DNA of 32,393 bases from Planctomycetota bacterium (GCA_022616055.1 JAKEFM010000227.1:1-32393), one strand, 5' to 3'. Numbered from the stretch's first letter, positions 9,267-17,850 are shown. Numbers and translations: made by a program. Notes: generated by a model from the sequence alone, not told the origin.

Positions 9267-9284
9267 CCCCCGAAGAATCGGGGG
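9267..9284. terminator. Hairpin between gspK and the M28 peptidase gene
   Basis: A perfect 7-bp stem (CCCCCGA / TCGGGGG) with an AGAA loop, 45 bases after the GspK stop. No T tract follows, so it may be a pause site, mRNA-end protector or Rho-assisted terminator rather than a classic intrinsic terminator. Confidence 0.4.
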
Positions 9285-9316
9285 CGCCCTCCCCGGCCGG
9301 ACGATCGGACGAACCG

Positions 9317-11140
9317 ATGAAACCCCTTCCCCTCGGGCTCTCGCTCCTCCTCCTCCTCCTCCTCGGCGCCGGGTCGGGCGACCGTCCCGACGCGTCGATC
9401 CTCCCCGGGCGGTTCCTCGAGCATGTCCGGTGGCTCGCCGCCGACGAGCTCGAGGGACGGGCCACCGGCTCGAAGGGGCAGAAGGAGGCGGCCGGGCGGA
9501 TCGCGGCGGCGTTCCGGAAGGCCGGGCTCGAGCCGGTGGGGGAGAAGGGGGACTACCTTCAGCCCTTCGCGGTCGAGACGCGGCCGCGCCTCGTCCCGGC
9601 TCCCGGCTGCGTCGCGGTCCTGCGCGCGGAGGGACGGGAGGCGAGGTTCGAGCCTCCGGTCGGTCTCTCGCCGCTCCCCCCGACGGCGAGCGGCGACGTC
9701 GAGGGGGGGCTCGTCTTCGTGGGGTACGCGATCGCGGACGCGGAGCTCGGCTACGACGACTTCGCGGGGGTGGACTGCAAGGGGAAGGTGGCCCTCGCCC
9801 TGCGTCACACGCCGCAGGAGACGAACCGGGAGTCGAAGTTCGAGCCCGCCCGCACCCGCGTCGGGTCCTTCTCCGCGAAGGCCCGCGCGGCGGCGGCGGC
9901 CGGAGCGGTCGCTCTCCTGATGGTCCACGATCCCCTCAACCATCCGGAGGACTCGAGGGCCAGGCCCGCCGCGGAAGCGGGCGAGCCCGGGCCGATCCCG
10001 GTCGCGCAGCTCTCCCGCCGCCCCCTCCTCGAGTTCCTCGAGGGGCGCGGGCTCGATCTCCTCGAGGAGCAGAGGCGGATCGACGAGGATCTCGCCCCCC
10101 GCTCGCGGGCGATCGAGGGGGTGAGCGCCGGGGTCAGGCTCGAGGTCCGGCGCGAGGGGGGGACGAGCCTCCCGACGGAGAACGTCGCGGGGCTCCTCCG
10201 GGGAGGGGACGCGACCCTCTCGAAGGAGGTCGTCATCCTCGGCGCCCACTACGACCACGTCGGGCGCGGGGGAGCCCGGGCCGAGGGGGAGATCCACAAC
10301 GGCGCCGACGACAACGCCTCGGGGACGGCCGGCCTGCTGTGCGTCGCCGAGGCCCTCTCCGGGGCCGCGCGGCCCAGACGCTCGATCCTCTTCCTCGCCT
10401 TCTCGGGGGAGGAGATCGGACTGCGGGGCTCGCGGCACTACTGCGAGAAGCCGCTCCTCCCCCTCGCGGACACCGTCGCGATGGTGAACCTCGACATGAT
10501 CGGTCGGCTGCGCGAGGGAGGCTGCGAGGTCGGGGCCGTGGGGACGGCGAACGGCCTCGAGGAGACGATCGCGGCGGAGAACGAGGGGCTCGGACTGCGG
10601 CTGAACTTCACGCCGGGCGTCCCCGCCGACTCCGACCACTTCCCGTTCCACGAGAAGCGCACGCCGGTCGCCTTCTTCTTCACCGGCTTCCACCCCGACT
10701 ACCACCGCCCCGGGGACGACTGGGACAAGGTCAACGCGGAGGGAGGAGCTCTCGTCGCGCGGCTCGCCTGCCGCACGATCCTCGCCCTCGCGAACGCCGA
10801 GACGCGCCCCGTCTACGCCGATCCGCCCCGCCCGCAGCCGCGCAGGGAGAGGGAGCGGCAGTGGCGGACGGGAGGGCCGGGACAGGCGACGCTCGGCGCG
10901 ACGGTGGAGGAGGGGGAGGACGGGCTCCGGATCGTCGAGGTGGAGGCGGGTGGGCCCGCGGCGGCCGCCGGGGTCCGTCCGGGGGACTTCCTCCTCGCCT
11001 TCGACGGCGCGCCCGCCGGGACGATCGAGGCCCTGCGGGGGGCCCTCGGGAAGAAGCGGCCGGGCGAGGAGGCCTCGATCACGGTCGGGCGGGGCGGGGA
11101 GGTCGTCCTGCGCGTCCGCCTCGGGGAGCGGGAGGAATGA
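9317..11140 (+). CDS. Secreted M28-family zinc aminopeptidase with PA and PDZ domains
   Basis: A 607-residue exported metallopeptidase. A signal peptide with a run of leucines occupies residues 1-20. A PA-like insertion (about 120-260) precedes the catalytic core. The co-catalytic zinc ligands of family M28 are visible in order: His311 (GAHYDHVG), Asp331 (NGADDNASG), catalytic Glu365 with Glu366 (SGEEIGL), Asp393 (NLDMIGR) and His463 (HPDYHRPGDD). A C-terminal PDZ domain (about 520-604, with GVRPGDFLLAFDG) would recruit substrates or partners. The family removes N-terminal residues from peptides, here probably in the periplasm or outside the cell. The ATG lies 95 bases after gspK, and the stop overlaps the next ATG by 4 bases, so the following lipoprotein is translationally coupled. 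Confidence 0.9.
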   Translation: MKPLPLGLSLLLLLLLGAGSGDRPDASILPGRFLEHVRWLAADELEGRATGSKGQKEAAGRIAAAFRKAGLEPVGEKGDYLQPFAVETRPRLVPAPGCVAVLRAEGREARFEPPVGLSPLPPTASGDVEGGLVFVGYAIADAELGYDDFAGVDCKGKVALALRHTPQETNRESKFEPARTRVGSFSAKARAAAAAGAVALLMVHDPLNHPEDSRARPAAEAGEPGPIPVAQLSRRPLLEFLEGRGLDLLEEQRRIDEDLAPRSRAIEGVSAGVRLEVRREGGTSLPTENVAGLLRGGDATLSKEVVILGAHYDHVGRGGARAEGEIHNGADDNASGTAGLLCVAEALSGAARPRRSILFLAFSGEEIGLRGSRHYCEKPLLPLADTVAMVNLDMIGRLREGGCEVGAVGTANGLEETIAAENEGLGLRLNFTPGVPADSDHFPFHEKRTPVAFFFTGFHPDYHRPGDDWDKVNAEGGALVARLACRTILALANAETRPVYADPPRPQPRRERERQWRTGGPGQATLGATVEEGEDGLRIVEVEAGGPAAAAGVRPGDFLLAFDGAPAGTIEALRGALGKKRPGEEASITVGRGGEVVLRVRLGEREE

Positions 11141-11571
11141 GGGGGACGCGGCGCGCCCGCGCCTCGACCCTCCTCGCCCCGATCCTCCTCGCCGCGGGCT
11201 GCACGTACGCGCCGACGCGGCTCGTCGTCCGCCCGTCGTCCCGGGCGGACCTCGACCGCGCCGTCGCCAGCGCGCTCGCCGTGGAGTTCCCGGGCCTCGA
11301 GCTGCGCGACGCCGAGTCGGGGAGGTTCGTCTCGAAGGCGCGCCCCGATCCGCTCGACCCGCGCGCGCGATGGAAGGGATTCGTCCGGGTGCTACCGGGC
11401 CGCCCGGACGCCCCGGTCGGCGTCGAGGTGTCCGTTGTCCGGGAGAGGATCGACGGCGTGGCGTCGGGCCGCCCCTTCTGGCGCGTCGTCGGGGCGGACC
11501 GAGACCGGGAGAAGCGCCTCGCCGCCGAGATCGAGCGGGCTCTCGCCCGGCTCGCGAGCGGGGCTCCCTGA
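11137..11571 (+). CDS. Small lipoprotein of unknown function
   Basis: A 144-residue protein with an Arg-rich n-region and a lipobox ending LAAGC (Cys21), so it should be lipid-anchored. The rest has no family I recognise; a central beta-rich part (VGVEVSVVRERI) and a C-terminal charged helix are visible. The ATG overlaps the TGA of the M28 peptidase gene (ATGA), and GGAGG lies directly upstream but unusually close. Coupling to the peptidase suggests a shared envelope function. Its last 180 bases overlap an opposing open frame; the strongly protein-like C-terminus here argues that this strand is truly coding. Confidence 0.75.
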   Translation: MRGTRRARASTLLAPILLAAGCTYAPTRLVVRPSSRADLDRAVASALAVEFPGLELRDAESGRFVSKARPDPLDPRARWKGFVRVLPGRPDAPVGVEVSVVRERIDGVASGRPFWRVVGADRDREKRLAAEIERALARLASGAP

Positions 11572-12276
11572 GGGAAGTCCTCCCCCGGCGCGCCGCCGCC
11601 GTCCCCGCTCGAGGGCGGCGACCCGCGCGGCGGTTTCGCGGAGGCCCCACCCGACCGGGAGGCTGTGTAGGACGCTCGCCAGGCGCCGGGCCCATCGCCG
11701 AGATCTCGCCGAGAGGCGCGGCAGCCCGCCTTCGAGCTCCGTCAGCCGGGTGCGGAGGACGGTCCCCGCCTCCTCGCGGAAGGAGCCGCCGAGGAGAGAG
11801 AGGAGGATCTCGGCGAGGAGCGGCGGAAGGTCGCGCCGCCGCATCCCGGCCGCGCGCGCGAGGGGACCGATCCCGCGACCGCCGGCTCGCGCGGCGAGGA
11901 GGGTCCCGACGAGATCGCGCGCCGGCGGCGAGAGCCGCGCGAGCCTTTCCTCCCATTCGGCCTCGTGGATCCTCCCCTCCTCTCGCGCGGGGGCGTGCGC
12001 CGCCTCCTCGATGGGGATCCTCCGCCGCGCGATCCGCCGCTCGCGCTCGATCAGCCGCCAGCAGGCGTTGCCGAGCGCGCGGCGGACGCGCGCCTGCGCC
12101 TCGCGCGCGTCGCCGGGAGGGGGAGGGCCCTGGAGGAGGGCGAGCGCCGCGGCCTGACGGATCTCCTCGGCCCATCCCGGGCGGAGGAAAGCCTCGGGCA
12201 GGCGCCGGCGCCGAAGGGAGGCGCGCAGGAGTGCGGGGAAGGCGGGGCCGAGGAGAGGCTCGAGGGCTCGGTGCAT
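11392..12276 (-). CDS. Possible divergent sigma-70-like protein
   Basis: A 294-residue open frame whose codons have about 85-100% G or C at third positions between 12276 and about 11580, like the surrounding genes, which supports real coding. The chosen ATG at 12276 follows a GGAG about 10 bases upstream; the frame stays open further upstream, but that part looks non-coding. Residues about 30-85 resemble sigma region 2 of ECF-type factors (an Ala/Leu helix, then an Arg-rich WRLIERERRIARRR helix). Residues about 105-155 resemble a degenerate region 4. The last 60 or so residues lie antisense to the lipoprotein gene and look unlike protein, so the true end may be near 11575 with a frameshift, or the genes overlap convergently. 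Identity is tentative. Confidence 0.45.
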   Translation of the reverse strand: MHRALEPLLGPAFPALLRASLRRRRLPEAFLRPGWAEEIRQAAALALLQGPPPPGDAREAQARVRRALGNACWRLIERERRIARRRIPIEEAAHAPAREEGRIHEAEWEERLARLSPPARDLVGTLLAARAGGRGIGPLARAAGMRRRDLPPLLAEILLSLLGGSFREEAGTVLRTRLTELEGGLPRLSARSRRWARRLASVLHSLPVGWGLRETAARVAALERGRRRRAGGGLPSGSPAREPGESPLDLGGEALLPVSVRPDDAPEGAARRHAVDPLPDNGHLDADRGVRAAR

Positions 12277-12550
12277 GGCGCGGGGCTCCGGCGTCCGGGA
12301 CCGCTCGCCGGGGCAACGGCGGTTCCGCGGGCGCGGGCCGACGCGTCGCTCCGCAACCTCCGGCCCGGCGCGGCTTTCCCCCTCGGTCCCCGCGGGGCGG
12401 TCCGCGGCGCGATTCCCGAAGACCGTATCCTCCTCGCCGCACCGCCTCCCTCCCTTCGGGAGCGCGGGAGCGCCCCTTGCTCCCCCCCTCCTCGATCCCG
12501 AGAATCGCCCCTCCTCGAATGGGCATGAGGCGACGCGTTTCCCCCCCCGC
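12277..12550. other. Divergent intergenic region upstream of purA
   Basis: About 274 bases between the start of the minus-strand sigma-like gene and purA. It should hold promoters for both directions, but I find no convincing -35/-10 pair. A run of eight C residues (12541-12548) lies immediately before the purA start. Both strands are open for most of the stretch but the translations look non-coding. Confidence 0.4.
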
Positions 12551-13846
12551 ATGAGCGCGGTCTGCGTCGTCGGCGTCCAGTGGGGCGACGAGGGGAAGGG
12601 GAAGGTGATCGACGTCCTCGCGAAGGGGGTCGACTTCGTCGTCCGCTACCAGGGGGGGAACAACGCCGGCCACACGGTCGTCGTCGGCGGGGAGACCTTC
12701 GTCCTCCACCTCGTCCCCTCGGGGGTCCTCCGCCCCGGGACCGTCAACGTGATCGGCAACGGCGTCGTCGTCGACCCGGTCCAGCTCTTCCGGGAGATCG
12801 ACGGGCTCGAGCGCCGCGGCGTGCGCGTCGCGGAGTGCCTGCGGGTGAGCGCCCGCGCGCACCTGATCCTCCCGTACCACCGGACCCTCGACGCGGGGGC
12901 GGAGCGGTGGAAGGGGGCGGGCCGGATCGGGACGACCGGCCGGGGGATCGGCCCCGCCTACGCCGACAAGGCGGCCCGGACGGGGCTGCGCGTGGCGGAC
13001 CTCCTCGACCGGGAGCGCTTCGCGACGCGCCTGCGGGCGGCGCTCGCCGAGAAGAACGAGGTCCTCGCCAAGGTCTACGGGGAGCCGCCCCTCTCCTTCG
13101 AGTCGACCTTCGAGACCTACGCCGCCCTCGCGGAGAGGATGGTCCCCTTCGTCTGCGACGCGGGGGACCTCCTGCGGCGGGCGCACCGCGAGGGGAGGAA
13201 GATCCTCTTCGAGGGGGCGCAGGGGACGATGCTCGACCTCGACGCGGGGACCTACCCCTACGTCACCTCCTCCTCGACCGGGTGCTGGGGGGTCGCGGGG
13301 GGGACCGGCTTCCCCCCGCGCCGGATCGACGAGGTGGTCGGGATCGCGAAGGCCTACTGCACCCGGGTCGGGGAAGGCCCCTTCCCGAGCGAGCTCCCCG
13401 GGGACCTCGGGGACCTCCTGCGGGAGCGGGGGAAGGAGTACGGCGCGACGACGGGCCGGCCCCGCCGGTGCGGGTGGTTCGATCTCCTCGCGGCGCGCTA
13501 CGCGATCGAGCTGAACGGGGTCGACCGCCTCGCCGTCACGAACGTCGACGTGCTCTCCGGCTTCGACCCGATCCGGGTCGCCGTCGGATACCGGTGCGGC
13601 GGCCGCGTCCTCGAGTCCTTCCCCGCGGATCGCGCCGACCTCGACGGGTGCGCGCCGGTCTTCCGCGACTTCCGCGGGTTCCGGGAGGAGATCACGGCCG
13701 TCACGGCCTTCGACCGGCTGCCGCAGGAGGCGCGGACCTACGTCGAGTTCCTCGAGGGGGCGCTCGGCGTGCCGATCCCGGTCGTCTCCGTCGGGCCCGG
13801 TCGCGAGCAGGTGATCCGCCGGGACCCCGGGAAGGGGGCGCGTTGA
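12551..13846 (+). CDS. purA: Adenylosuccinate synthetase
   Basis: A 431-residue cytoplasmic enzyme that joins IMP and aspartate with GTP to make adenylosuccinate, the first committed step to AMP. The length is normal for the family. Visible motifs: the GTP-binding WGDEGKGK (11-18) with catalytic Asp13, NNAGHT (37-42) with His41, and GTTGRGIGPAY. The ATG at 12551 gives the conserved N-terminus; no strong ribosome binding site precedes it. It is the first gene of a tightly packed plus-strand run, and its stop overlaps the TTG start of uppS (TTGA). Confidence 0.97.
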   Translation: MSAVCVVGVQWGDEGKGKVIDVLAKGVDFVVRYQGGNNAGHTVVVGGETFVLHLVPSGVLRPGTVNVIGNGVVVDPVQLFREIDGLERRGVRVAECLRVSARAHLILPYHRTLDAGAERWKGAGRIGTTGRGIGPAYADKAARTGLRVADLLDRERFATRLRAALAEKNEVLAKVYGEPPLSFESTFETYAALAERMVPFVCDAGDLLRRAHREGRKILFEGAQGTMLDLDAGTYPYVTSSSTGCWGVAGGTGFPPRRIDEVVGIAKAYCTRVGEGPFPSELPGDLGDLLRERGKEYGATTGRPRRCGWFDLLAARYAIELNGVDRLAVTNVDVLSGFDPIRVAVGYRCGGRVLESFPADRADLDGCAPVFRDFRGFREEITAVTAFDRLPQEARTYVEFLEGALGVPIPVVSVGPGREQVIRRDPGKGAR

Positions 13847-14697
13847 CCTCGGCGGACGGGCTCCCGCGCCACATCGCGATCATCATGGACGGCAACGGCC
13901 GGTGGGCGCGCCGCCGCCGGCTGCGCCGCGTCCTCGGCCACCGCGCGGGGATCCGCGCCGTGCGGGAGGTCGTCACGGAGTGCGCGCGCCTCGGGGTCGA
14001 GTCCCTGACGCTCTACGCCTTCTCCGTGGAGAACTGGCGGCGGCCGAAGGCCGAGGTCGTCTACCTGATGGGGCTGCTCCGGAGGTTCCTCGTCGGGGAG
14101 CGCGAGGAGATCGCCCGCAACCGGATCCGGCTCACCTCGATCGGGCGGATCGAGGACCTCCCGGAGGAGGTCCGCCGGGAGCTGCGCCGCTCGGAGGAGA
14201 TGTCGGCCGGGAACGAGGGGATGCGCCTGTGCCTCGCCCTCTCCTACGGAGGGCGGGCGGAGCTCGCCGACGCGGTCCGCCGCATCGCCGCGAAGGCCGC
14301 GCGGGGGGAGATCGACCCCGGGGAGGTGTCCGAGGAGTGCCTGCGCGCCCACCTCTACGATCCGACGCTCCCGGATCCCGACCTCCTCATCCGGACCGCG
14401 GGGGAGATGCGGGTGTCGAACTTCCTCCTCTGGCAGATCTCCTACACGGAGTTCTACGTCACGCCCACCTGCTGGCCCGACTTCGGGAAGGAGGCGCTGC
14501 GGGAGGCGATCGAGGAGTACCGGAGGCGCGAGCGGAGGTTCGGGGGCCTCACCCCCCTGGCGCGGGCTCCCGGGGATCCCCCGGTCGCGGACCGGGCCGC
14601 GGCGGGGTGTGCGGCCCGGGCGACCCCGCGCGCGGGTCGGTCCTCCGCACGCGCCTGCGCTACGGCTCCCTCCTCGTCGGGACCTGCCTCGCGCTGA
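13843..14697 (+). CDS. uppS: Isoprenyl transferase (undecaprenyl diphosphate synthase family)
   Basis: A 284-residue cis-prenyltransferase that extends farnesyl diphosphate with isopentenyl diphosphate to the C55 lipid carrier for peptidoglycan and LPS. The catalytic Asp16 sits in MDGNGRWA (15-22). FSVENW and the signature RTAGEMRVSNFLLWQISYTE are present, with Ala where Gly is usual. TTG at 13843 is chosen because it gives the conserved short N-terminus, overlaps the purA stop and follows GAAGGGGG. The conserved core ends near 14550. The last 45 or so residues are Ala/Arg/Pro-rich and overlap the start of cdsA by 91 bases, so a slightly different cdsA start or a sequence error is possible. 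Confidence 0.93.
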   Translation: MTSADGLPRHIAIIMDGNGRWARRRRLRRVLGHRAGIRAVREVVTECARLGVESLTLYAFSVENWRRPKAEVVYLMGLLRRFLVGEREEIARNRIRLTSIGRIEDLPEEVRRELRRSEEMSAGNEGMRLCLALSYGGRAELADAVRRIAAKAARGEIDPGEVSEECLRAHLYDPTLPDPDLLIRTAGEMRVSNFLLWQISYTEFYVTPTCWPDFGKEALREAIEEYRRRERRFGGLTPLARAPGDPPVADRAAAGCAARATPRAGRSSARACATAPSSSGPASR

Positions 14698-15482
14698 TCC
14701 TCGTCGACTGGAGGTGGCTCCCCGTCTGGCCGATGGGGCTCGTCCTCGCCGGGCTCGCCCTCGCCGCCCAGGCCGAGCTCTACGGGATGTTCCGCCGGGC
14801 GGGGCTGCCGGTCGCCTCCCGGTTCGGGCTGGGGTGCGGGGCCTACTTCCTCGCGACGCGGTTCCTCCCGATCTTCCTCGGGCCGGAGCACGGCCTCGCC
14901 GTCTACGACGGGGGGGCGCACCTCGCCATCGTCGTCGTGGCCGTCCTCGTGCGCGGCGTCCTGCGCCGGCGGACGGAGCAGGCCCACGTCGAGGTCGCGA
15001 CGACCCTCCTCGGCGTCGTGGCGGTCCCCTTCCTCCTCGGCTACCTGATCGAGGTCCGCGTCTTCTCCCCCGACCCCTGGCTGGCGGTCTTCTGCGCCGG
15101 CTGCGCCAAGGCCTGCGACTCCTTCGCCTACTTCGGCGGGATCGCGCTCGGGCGCTCGCGCCTGATCCCCGAGATCAGCCCCAAGAAGACCTGGGAGGGA
15201 GCGGTCTCGGGCCTCGCCGGAACGGGGGCCCTCGCCCTCCTCCTCGGCTGGACGGGGAACGCGGGCGGACTCCTCCCCTCCGAGGCCCTCGGCGCCGGGC
15301 TCCTGATTGCCGTCGCCGCGCAGTTCGCCGACCTCGCCGAGTCCCTCCTCAAGCGGGGCTGCGGGGTCAAGGACTCCGGCGCCGCGATCCCCGTCCTCGG
15401 CGGGGCCTTCGACCTCGTCGACAGCCTCCTCTTCGCCGCGCCCGCCCTGCGCCTCTACGCTTCGGCCCTCGGCCGGATCTGA
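14607..15482 (+). CDS. cdsA: Phosphatidate cytidylyltransferase
   Basis: A 291-residue multi-spanning inner-membrane enzyme that makes CDP-diacylglycerol from phosphatidate and CTP, feeding phospholipid synthesis. Several hydrophobic segments are visible, for example LLVGTCLALILVDW and LAIVVVAVLVRGVL, followed by the C-terminal signature KRGCGVKDSGAAIPVLGGAF leading into DLVDSLLF. The usual His of PGHGG is Leu here and the DR of LDR is DL, a form I recall from Planctomycetes and relatives. The GTG at 14607 is the best available start and lies inside uppS; a rarer CTG closer to the first membrane segment is the alternative. The order uppS-cdsA is widespread in bacteria. Confidence 0.92.
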   Translation: MCGPGDPARGSVLRTRLRYGSLLVGTCLALILVDWRWLPVWPMGLVLAGLALAAQAELYGMFRRAGLPVASRFGLGCGAYFLATRFLPIFLGPEHGLAVYDGGAHLAIVVVAVLVRGVLRRRTEQAHVEVATTLLGVVAVPFLLGYLIEVRVFSPDPWLAVFCAGCAKACDSFAYFGGIALGRSRLIPEISPKKTWEGAVSGLAGTGALALLLGWTGNAGGLLPSEALGAGLLIAVAAQFADLAESLLKRGCGVKDSGAAIPVLGGAFDLVDSLLFAAPALRLYASALGRI

Positions 15483-15485
15483 ACC

Positions 15486-16427
15486 TTGAAGGAACGAACG
15501 CCCGACGCGGACGCCGAGGACCGGCTCGCCCTCCGCTCCATCGAGGAGGAGCGGCTCCTCCTCGGCCCCTACGACCGCACCGCCCGGCTCGTCCGCGACC
15601 GCTACGAGGTCTCCCTCGTCTCGCGGAGCGGGGGGCTGCGCCTCGTCGGGGAGAAGGAGGCCGTCCGGGCGGTCCGGGCCGTCCTCGAGGAGGTCCTTCG
15701 CCAGTTCCGCCGCGGTCACGAGGTCGACCGCGAGACGATCGAGGGGATGCTCTCGGGCAAGGGGGAGGGGGAGAAGAGCCGCGGAGGCGCGCCCGAGGAC
15801 CGGGTCCGCGCACGCACGCCCGGCCAGCGCCGCTACATGGAGGGGATCCGGGCCCACGCGATCACCTTCGCCGTGGGCCCCGCGGGGACGGGGAAGACCT
15901 TCCTCGCCGTCGCCATGGCGGTCGAGGCGCTGCGGAAGGGGGATTACCGCAAGATCGTCCTGGCGCGGCCGGCGGTCGAGGCGGGCGAGCGCCTCGGCTT
16001 CCTCCCGGGCGGCTACCAGGAAAAGGTGAACCCCTACCTCCGCCCGCTCTACGACGCCCTCGGCGACCTCCTCGAGCCCGACCGCCTCCGGCGCTTCCTC
16101 GACCAGGACGTGATCGAGATCGTCCCCCTCGCCTACATGCGCGGGCGGACCCTCAACCACTCCTTCATCATCCTCGACGAGGGGCAGAACACGACGCCGC
16201 GGCAGATGGTGATGTTCCTCACGCGGATGGGGGAGAAGTCGAAGATCGTCGTGACGGGAGACATCACGCAGACCGACCTGCCGGACCGGACCGTCTCGGG
16301 CCTCGTCGACGCCTGGAAGCGCCTCGACCGCCTCCAGGGGATCGCGTTCGTCGAGCTCACGAAGGCGGACATCGTCCGCCACCCGATCGTCCAGGCGATC
16401 GTCGAGGCGTACGCCCGCTCGAAGTGA
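15486..16427 (+). CDS. phoH: PhoH-family ATPase
   Basis: A 313-residue protein of the PhoH/YbeZ type. An N-terminal KH-like part is followed by the P-loop domain with Walker A GPAGTGKT (131-138), the motif [15 protein letters not shown], Walker B IILDEGQN (Asp231, Glu232) and [10 protein letters not shown]. YbeZ-type proteins are ATPases, possibly RNA helicases, that partner YbeY in rRNA maturation. Here phoH directly precedes and overlaps ybeY, the classic arrangement. The start is TTG at 15486, 3 bases after the cdsA stop. No ATG or GTG gives a full-length product and no good ribosome binding site is visible, so translation may depend on coupling. Confidence 0.94.
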   Translation: MKERTPDADAEDRLALRSIEEERLLLGPYDRTARLVRDRYEVSLVSRSGGLRLVGEKEAVRAVRAVLEEVLRQFRRGHEVDRETIEGMLSGKGEGEKSRGGAPEDRVRARTPGQRRYMEGIRAHAITFAVGPAGTGKTFLAVAMAVEALRKGDYRKIVLARPAVEAGERLGFLPGGYQEKVNPYLRPLYDALGDLLEPDRLRRFLDQDVIEIVPLAYMRGRTLNHSFIILDEGQNTTPRQMVMFLTRMGEKSKIVVTGDITQTDLPDRTVSGLVDAWKRLDRLQGIAFVELTKADIVRHPIVQAIVEAYARSK

Positions 16428-16891
16428 GGCGCCTCCGCGCCTCCCCGCGCGTCCGCCTCTTCGACCGGCAACGGAGGTCGATCCCGGCCGGCCGCCTCTC
16501 CCGGGTCGCGCGGGAGGCGCTTGCCTTCGGCCGGTGGAAGGGGGGAGCCGTCGACGTGACCATCGTCGACGACGAGGCCCTCCGCGCGCTCCACGAGGAG
16601 CACCTCGACGACCCCCGCAGGACGGACGTCATGGCCTTCGACTATCGAGGAGGCCCGGGCCCCGTCGGGGGCGAGCTGATCGTCTCCGCCGAGCGGGCGC
16701 TCGAGGAGTCCCGACGGCGCGGCCACTCCTTCCTCGAGGAGCTGGCCCTCTACGTCGCCCACGGCTGCCTCCACCTAACCGGTTTCCGGGACAAGACTCC
16801 CGTCCAGACACGGGCGATGCGTCGGGCCGAGGCGGAGGTCCTGCGGAGGCTCGGGATCTCCCACCGGTTCCAGCGGAACTCCCCCTTGTAA
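16424..16891 (+). CDS. ybeY: Endoribonuclease YbeY (rRNA maturation factor)
   Basis: A 155-residue metalloprotein required for 16S rRNA 3' end maturation and ribosome quality control. The GTG start overlaps the phoH stop (GTGA). The conserved core includes RTDVMAFDY and the metal motif [11 protein letters not shown]. His113 and His117 are kept, but the third ligand position is Asp123 rather than His, a variant I recall in other YbeY proteins. The C-terminus is about 30 residues longer than the motif requires. It ends the purA-ybeY run. Confidence 0.92.
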   Translation: MRRLRASPRVRLFDRQRRSIPAGRLSRVAREALAFGRWKGGAVDVTIVDDEALRALHEEHLDDPRRTDVMAFDYRGGPGPVGGELIVSAERALEESRRRGHSFLEELALYVAHGCLHLTGFRDKTPVQTRAMRRAEAEVLRRLGISHRFQRNSPL

Positions 16892-16994
16892 AGACCCCCT
16901 CCACCGCTAACTTCTCGCCCGGCCGCCGCGAGGCCAGGTGGGTGGGATAGACCCCCCGTTCCCATCGGGCCCCGCGGCGAGGGAGGGTTGTGAC

Positions 16995-17810
16995 ATGTTC
17001 GAGGGCGGTTGGCCGGGGTCTGCCCGCGCGGCCCCGGAGTCGGCGTTCGGGGGGAGCCCGGTCCTCCCCCTGGTCGAGTTCTGGGAGCGTTTCGTGCGCA
17101 GCCGCACGCTGCGCCTGCGGAACCTCCTCGTCGAGTCGTACCATCGCCTCGTCCGGGAGACCCTGCGCCACCTGCGCCCCCGGCCGTCGGCCCGCTTCGA
17201 CCGCCACGACCTCGAGTCGGCAGGCGTCTTCGGACTCCTGCGCGCGGTCGAGCGGTTCGACCCCGACCGCGGGGTGAGGTTCGAGACCTTCGCGGGGAGA
17301 TGGGTCCGCGGGGCGATCCTCGAGGAGGTCCGCCGCGCCGACCCGTGGCCTCGGAAGTGGCGCGAGCGCAGCGCCCGCCTCGAGGAGGCGTGCGCGCGCT
17401 TCCGCGACCGGCACGGCCGCGAGCCGACGGACGGGGAGCTCGCCCGGGCGCTGCGCGTCTCCCTCGAGCGATACCGGAGCGGCTACGCCCGCCTCCGGGA
17501 TCGCGAGCTCCCGGTCTTCCCCCGCCTCTTCGGGGAGGAGGATCCTTCCTCCGGCGGGGCGGCCGCGCTCCCCGCCAACGCCGAGCCCCCCTACGAGAGG
17601 CTCGCACGGCGCGAACTTCTCGACCTCGCCCTCTCCCTCCTCGACTCGCGCGAGCGCGCGATCCTCCACCTGCGCTACTTCGAGGGGTGCTCGATGGGGG
17701 AGATCGGCGCGCGCGTGGGGCTCCACGAGAGCCGCGTCTGCCGGATCCATGCGCAGGCACTGGCGCGGATCCGGGCGAGGCTGCGCTCGCGCGCGTGGGA
17801 AGCCGCGTAG
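16995..17810 (+). CDS. RNA polymerase sigma factor, FliA/WhiG type
   Basis: A 271-residue sigma-70 family protein of group 3. Region 2 is at about 70-115 (HDLESAGVFGLLRAVERFDP, then FETFAGRWVRGAILEEVR, core and -10 binding). Region 3 follows, with REPTDGELARALRVS. Region 4 is at about 211-262 (LLDSRERAILHLRYFEGCSM, then EIGARVGLHESRVCRIHAQA, the -35 helix-turn-helix). The ATG at 16995 is chosen because GGGAGGG (16981-16987) lies about 7 bases upstream; an upstream GTG at 16938 would add 19 unlikely residues. FliA controls flagellar genes and WhiG controls sporulation genes. No motility gene or anti-sigma FlgM is nearby, so the regulon is unknown. Confidence 0.9.
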   Translation: MFEGGWPGSARAAPESAFGGSPVLPLVEFWERFVRSRTLRLRNLLVESYHRLVRETLRHLRPRPSARFDRHDLESAGVFGLLRAVERFDPDRGVRFETFAGRWVRGAILEEVRRADPWPRKWRERSARLEEACARFRDRHGREPTDGELARALRVSLERYRSGYARLRDRELPVFPRLFGEEDPSSGGAAALPANAEPPYERLARRELLDLALSLLDSRERAILHLRYFEGCSMGEIGARVGLHESRVCRIHAQALARIRARLRSRAWEAA

Positions 17811-17850
17811 ACCGAGCCGGCGGCGCAGGCCGCTCCCCTAGAATCCGCGC

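Noticed and set aside
9170..13186. A 1,338-codon minus-strand open frame
   Set aside because: It crosses the M28 peptidase, lipoprotein and purA genes, has a low-complexity translation and is a shadow of genuine plus-strand genes.
16889..16910. Possible FliA-type promoter (TAAAG and CCGCTAA) upstream of the sigma factor gene
   Set aside because: The two half-sites resemble the consensus, but the gap is about 5 bases shorter than required.
16886..16913. Possible sigma-70 promoter TTGTAA-N16-TAACTT upstream of the sigma factor gene
   Set aside because: Only four of six and three of six positions match; too weak to annotate.
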